6,061 nt of DNA. Source: DASRYH01 sp035687245. Lineage in GTDB: Bacteria > Actinomycetota > Coriobacteriia > Anaerosomatales > PHET01. Positions within the stretch are counted from its first letter, which is position 1. Each line of letters starts with the position of its first letter. The position numbers were made by a program, and so were the translations under genes. Shown piece by piece: positions 4,679 to 6,061 of the stretch. The notes beneath the pieces are model-generated. The model was not told the DNA's origin. It ran no database searches and saw only the letters and a program-made list of their open reading frames with translations. Where the stretch lies: NCBI GenBank assembly GCA_035687245.1, contig DASRYH010000027.1:1-6061 (forward strand), written 5' to 3'.

Positions 4679-5887
4679 CTACGGGTGCCCGGGAGGAAGC
4701 TGGCCCGAGCTGCCATTCGGCAGTCCGTTGTTGTAGCCGCCCGGACTCTGCTGCTGAGTCTGCTGGACCTGCTTTGAGGTCTTGCCCACGAGCGTGGCGT
4801 CCGCCGACATCTTCTCGCCCTTTCGGGTGAACTCGATGGTGATCTTGTCGCCCGGCTTGTGCGAGCGCACCGCCGTGAAGACGTCCGACGAGGTCTCGAT
4901 GACCTGGTCGCCGATCTTGGTGATGATGTCGCTGTTGCGCAGGCCGGCCTTCTCCGCGGGGCTACCGGACTCGACGATCGAGATGGCCGCACCGGTCGTG
5001 GTGCGCTGGCCCGAGTCGTAGTTGAGCTTCGTGTCGCCCACGCCCACACCTAGGTAGGCGTGCTGCGCCGAGCCGGTCTTCATGATCTGGTCGGCGACGT
5101 TCATTGCAAAGTCGATCGGGATCGCAAAGCCGATGCCGGTGTTCTCGCCAGTCTTCGACTCGATGAGCGTGTTGACGCCCAGCACCTGCCCGTTGAGGTC
5201 GGCGAGTGCTCCGCCGGAGTTGCCTGGGTTGATGGAGGCGTCGGTCTGTATGAGGTTGGTGTAGGCAGTCAGCTCGCTCGACGAGCTCTGGATCGTGGCG
5301 CGACCCAGACCAGAGACGATGCCGAAGGTGACGGTCTTGTCGAGGCCATAGGGGAAGCCAACGGCGATGACCCACTGGCCCACCTTGAGCGACTTCGGCG
5401 CGCCGATTGTGGCGGCGGGCAGGCCCGTCTTCGCGATCTTGAGGACCGCGAGGTCGGTCGCGGCGTCTGTGCCAACGACCTTGGCCGTGTACTTCGCGCC
5501 GTCGATGGTGACGGTGATCTTGCTGGAGTCCTCGACCACGTGGTTGTTGGTGAGGATGTAGCCATCGCTCTTGATGATGATGCCGCTGCCGCTGCTAGTG
5601 GCGGTGCCGCTCGCTCCGGTCATGCTGTTCTGCTGAGTCGACGCTGCCTCGACGAAGACGACCGAGGGGCTGATCTTGCCGGAAGCGGTGGCCACGTCGG
5701 GGAGCTCGCCGGAAAGCGGCGCCTCGGGCCCTGTCGCGCCGTTGGTCGACTGCGACGTACTCGACTTCGGTGCCTGCGCTGACTGGCTCTTGAGCGCCGC
5801 GGTGCATCCGGTCGCCGCACCCGCCGTCAGCAGAAGCGCGAGCGCTACGCCGAAGACGCGCGTTGCGAGTGCCTTCCGATCTGCCAT
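4679..5887 (-). CDS. HtrA/DegP-family serine protease, trypsin-like plus one PDZ domain, probable lipoprotein
   Basis: The 402-aa product opens with a signal peptide (residues 1-27) whose hydrophobic core ends in AATG-C28, a lipobox-like cleavage site, so it is probably a membrane-anchored lipoprotein facing outside. A Ser/Thr/Gln-rich linker (about 29-62) leads to the protease domain. The catalytic triad is intact: H116 in LTNNHVV, D145 in TDLAVLK and S224 in GNSGGAL. One PDZ domain follows (about 278-365, with YLGVGVG, GSPAEKAGLRNSD and KPGDKI). The tail (371-402) is Gln-rich, then Gly/Pro/Asn-rich. The family degrades or refolds misfolded envelope proteins. The open frame reaches back to 6022, but the ATG at 5887 has AAGGAG seven bases upstream (5895-5900) and gives a proper signal peptide; the longer frame would overlap the promoter. 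No adjacent two-component genes are seen. Confidence 0.95.
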   Translation of the reverse strand: MADRKALATRVFGVALALLLTAGAATGCTAALKSQSAQAPKSSTSQSTNGATGPEAPLSGELPDVATASGKISPSVVFVEAASTQQNSMTGASGTATSSGSGIIIKSDGYILTNNHVVEDSSKITVTIDGAKYTAKVVGTDAATDLAVLKIAKTGLPAATIGAPKSLKVGQWVIAVGFPYGLDKTVTFGIVSGLGRATIQSSSSELTAYTNLIQTDASINPGNSGGALADLNGQVLGVNTLIESKTGENTGIGFAIPIDFAMNVADQIMKTGSAQHAYLGVGVGDTKLNYDSGQRTTTGAAISIVESGSPAEKAGLRNSDIITKIGDQVIETSSDVFTAVRSHKPGDKITIEFTRKGEKMSADATLVGKTSKQVQQTQQQSPGGYNNGLPNGSSGQLPPGHP

Positions 5888-5993
5888 CTGATGGCTCCTT
5901 CCACGTGCCTGCGGACGCATCCTCTGAGTCGAGCGCGTCCGTGAGTTGATCTCGAGAGTCCGTGGCGACACGCCGAAACGGCCGCCAGCACTA
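5888..5993 (-). other. Leader (5' UTR) of the htrA-type gene
   Basis: If transcription starts just downstream of the -10 box at 5994-5999, the mRNA has about 100 untranslated bases. They contain GGACGC/GCGTCC arms (5913-5918 and 5935-5940) able to form a 6-bp hairpin just upstream of the ribosome binding site at 5895-5900, plus a small GGCG/CGCC hairpin (5964-5974). I cannot match it to a known riboswitch or thermosensor. The in-frame extension of the protease through this region is unlikely to be translated. Confidence 0.45.
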
Positions 5994-6022
5994 CCTATAG
6001 TGCGCCCGCCACGTGTCAGCAA
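5994..6022 (-). promoter_or_regulatory. Promoter of the htrA-type gene
   Basis: On the minus strand TTGCTG (6022-6017) is followed, after exactly 17 bases, by TATAGG (5999-5994), a good fit to a housekeeping sigma70-type promoter. The -10 box is spanned by an inverted repeat, CACTA (5989-5993) and TAGTG (5998-6002), separated by four bases, which could be an operator. Whether a stress sigma factor also reads it cannot be told from sequence. Confidence 0.6.
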
Positions 6023-6061
6023 CGTCGAGCGGGTGTGGCGTTTGTGTGGACGATTGTGGAG

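Noticed and set aside
5060..5782. Plus-strand 240-codon frame over the protease gene
   Set aside because: It is antisense to the catalytic and PDZ regions of an intact HtrA-type gene; no family likeness.
1..6061. Mobile element, CRISPR array, toxin-antitoxin or defence island
   Set aside because: No transposase, integrase, spaced repeats, terminal inverted repeats or known defence domain is visible on either strand.

Overview
The window is GC-rich, with GC-biased third codon positions, GTG and TTG starts beside ATG, and strong Shine-Dalgarno sites. Together with the gene families present this suggests an actinobacterium (Actinomycetota). A deeper placement, for example Coriobacteriia, would be a guess. 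I see no CRISPR array, insertion sequence, rRNA, tRNA or recognisable phage or defence module. Most of the window is ordinary chromosomal housekeeping and membrane-regulation content.

Layout, left to right. (1) 1-327 (minus): the N-terminal part of a class I SAM-dependent methyltransferase that runs off the left edge. Upstream of it and probably co-transcribed is a slipin/stomatin-type SPFH membrane protein (370-1194, minus). (2) 1195-1448: a non-coding stretch with a 13-nt perfect palindrome and a sigma70-like plus-strand promoter overlapped by an inverted repeat. It leads into two small plus-strand ORFs with strong ribosome binding sites, 26 aa (1449-1529) and 77 aa (1575-1808), which I do not recognise. 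A perfect 10-bp hairpin (1833-1862) separates them from the next, convergent gene. (3) 1877-2842 (minus): a ten-helix EamA/DMT-family transporter, divergent from (4) a PadR-family regulator (3043-3396, plus). The PadR stop codon is 3 bases from the ATG of a HAAS-domain (permease prefix domain 1) membrane protein (3400-4125). The 200-base divergent region carries three AGTAC boxes, two of them in a 15-base imperfect direct repeat placed over the likely padR promoter. (5) 4231-4578 (plus): an unrecognised 115-aa protein with a winged-helix-like tail. (6) 4679-5887 (minus): a secreted, probably lipoprotein, HtrA/DegP-type serine protease with one PDZ domain, a clear promoter at 5994-6022 and a leader of about 100 nt.

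How they work together: the best-supported functional unit is padR plus the HAAS protein, a known type of regulator/membrane-protein pair in which PadR probably represses its own operon and perhaps the divergent transporter. Slipin and HtrA are both envelope quality-control or membrane-organisation proteins, but nothing here links their regulation. The least explained part is the small-ORF locus at 1373-1862. In several genes the longest open frame is not the best start; I use the start with the best ribosome binding site and say so in each entry.
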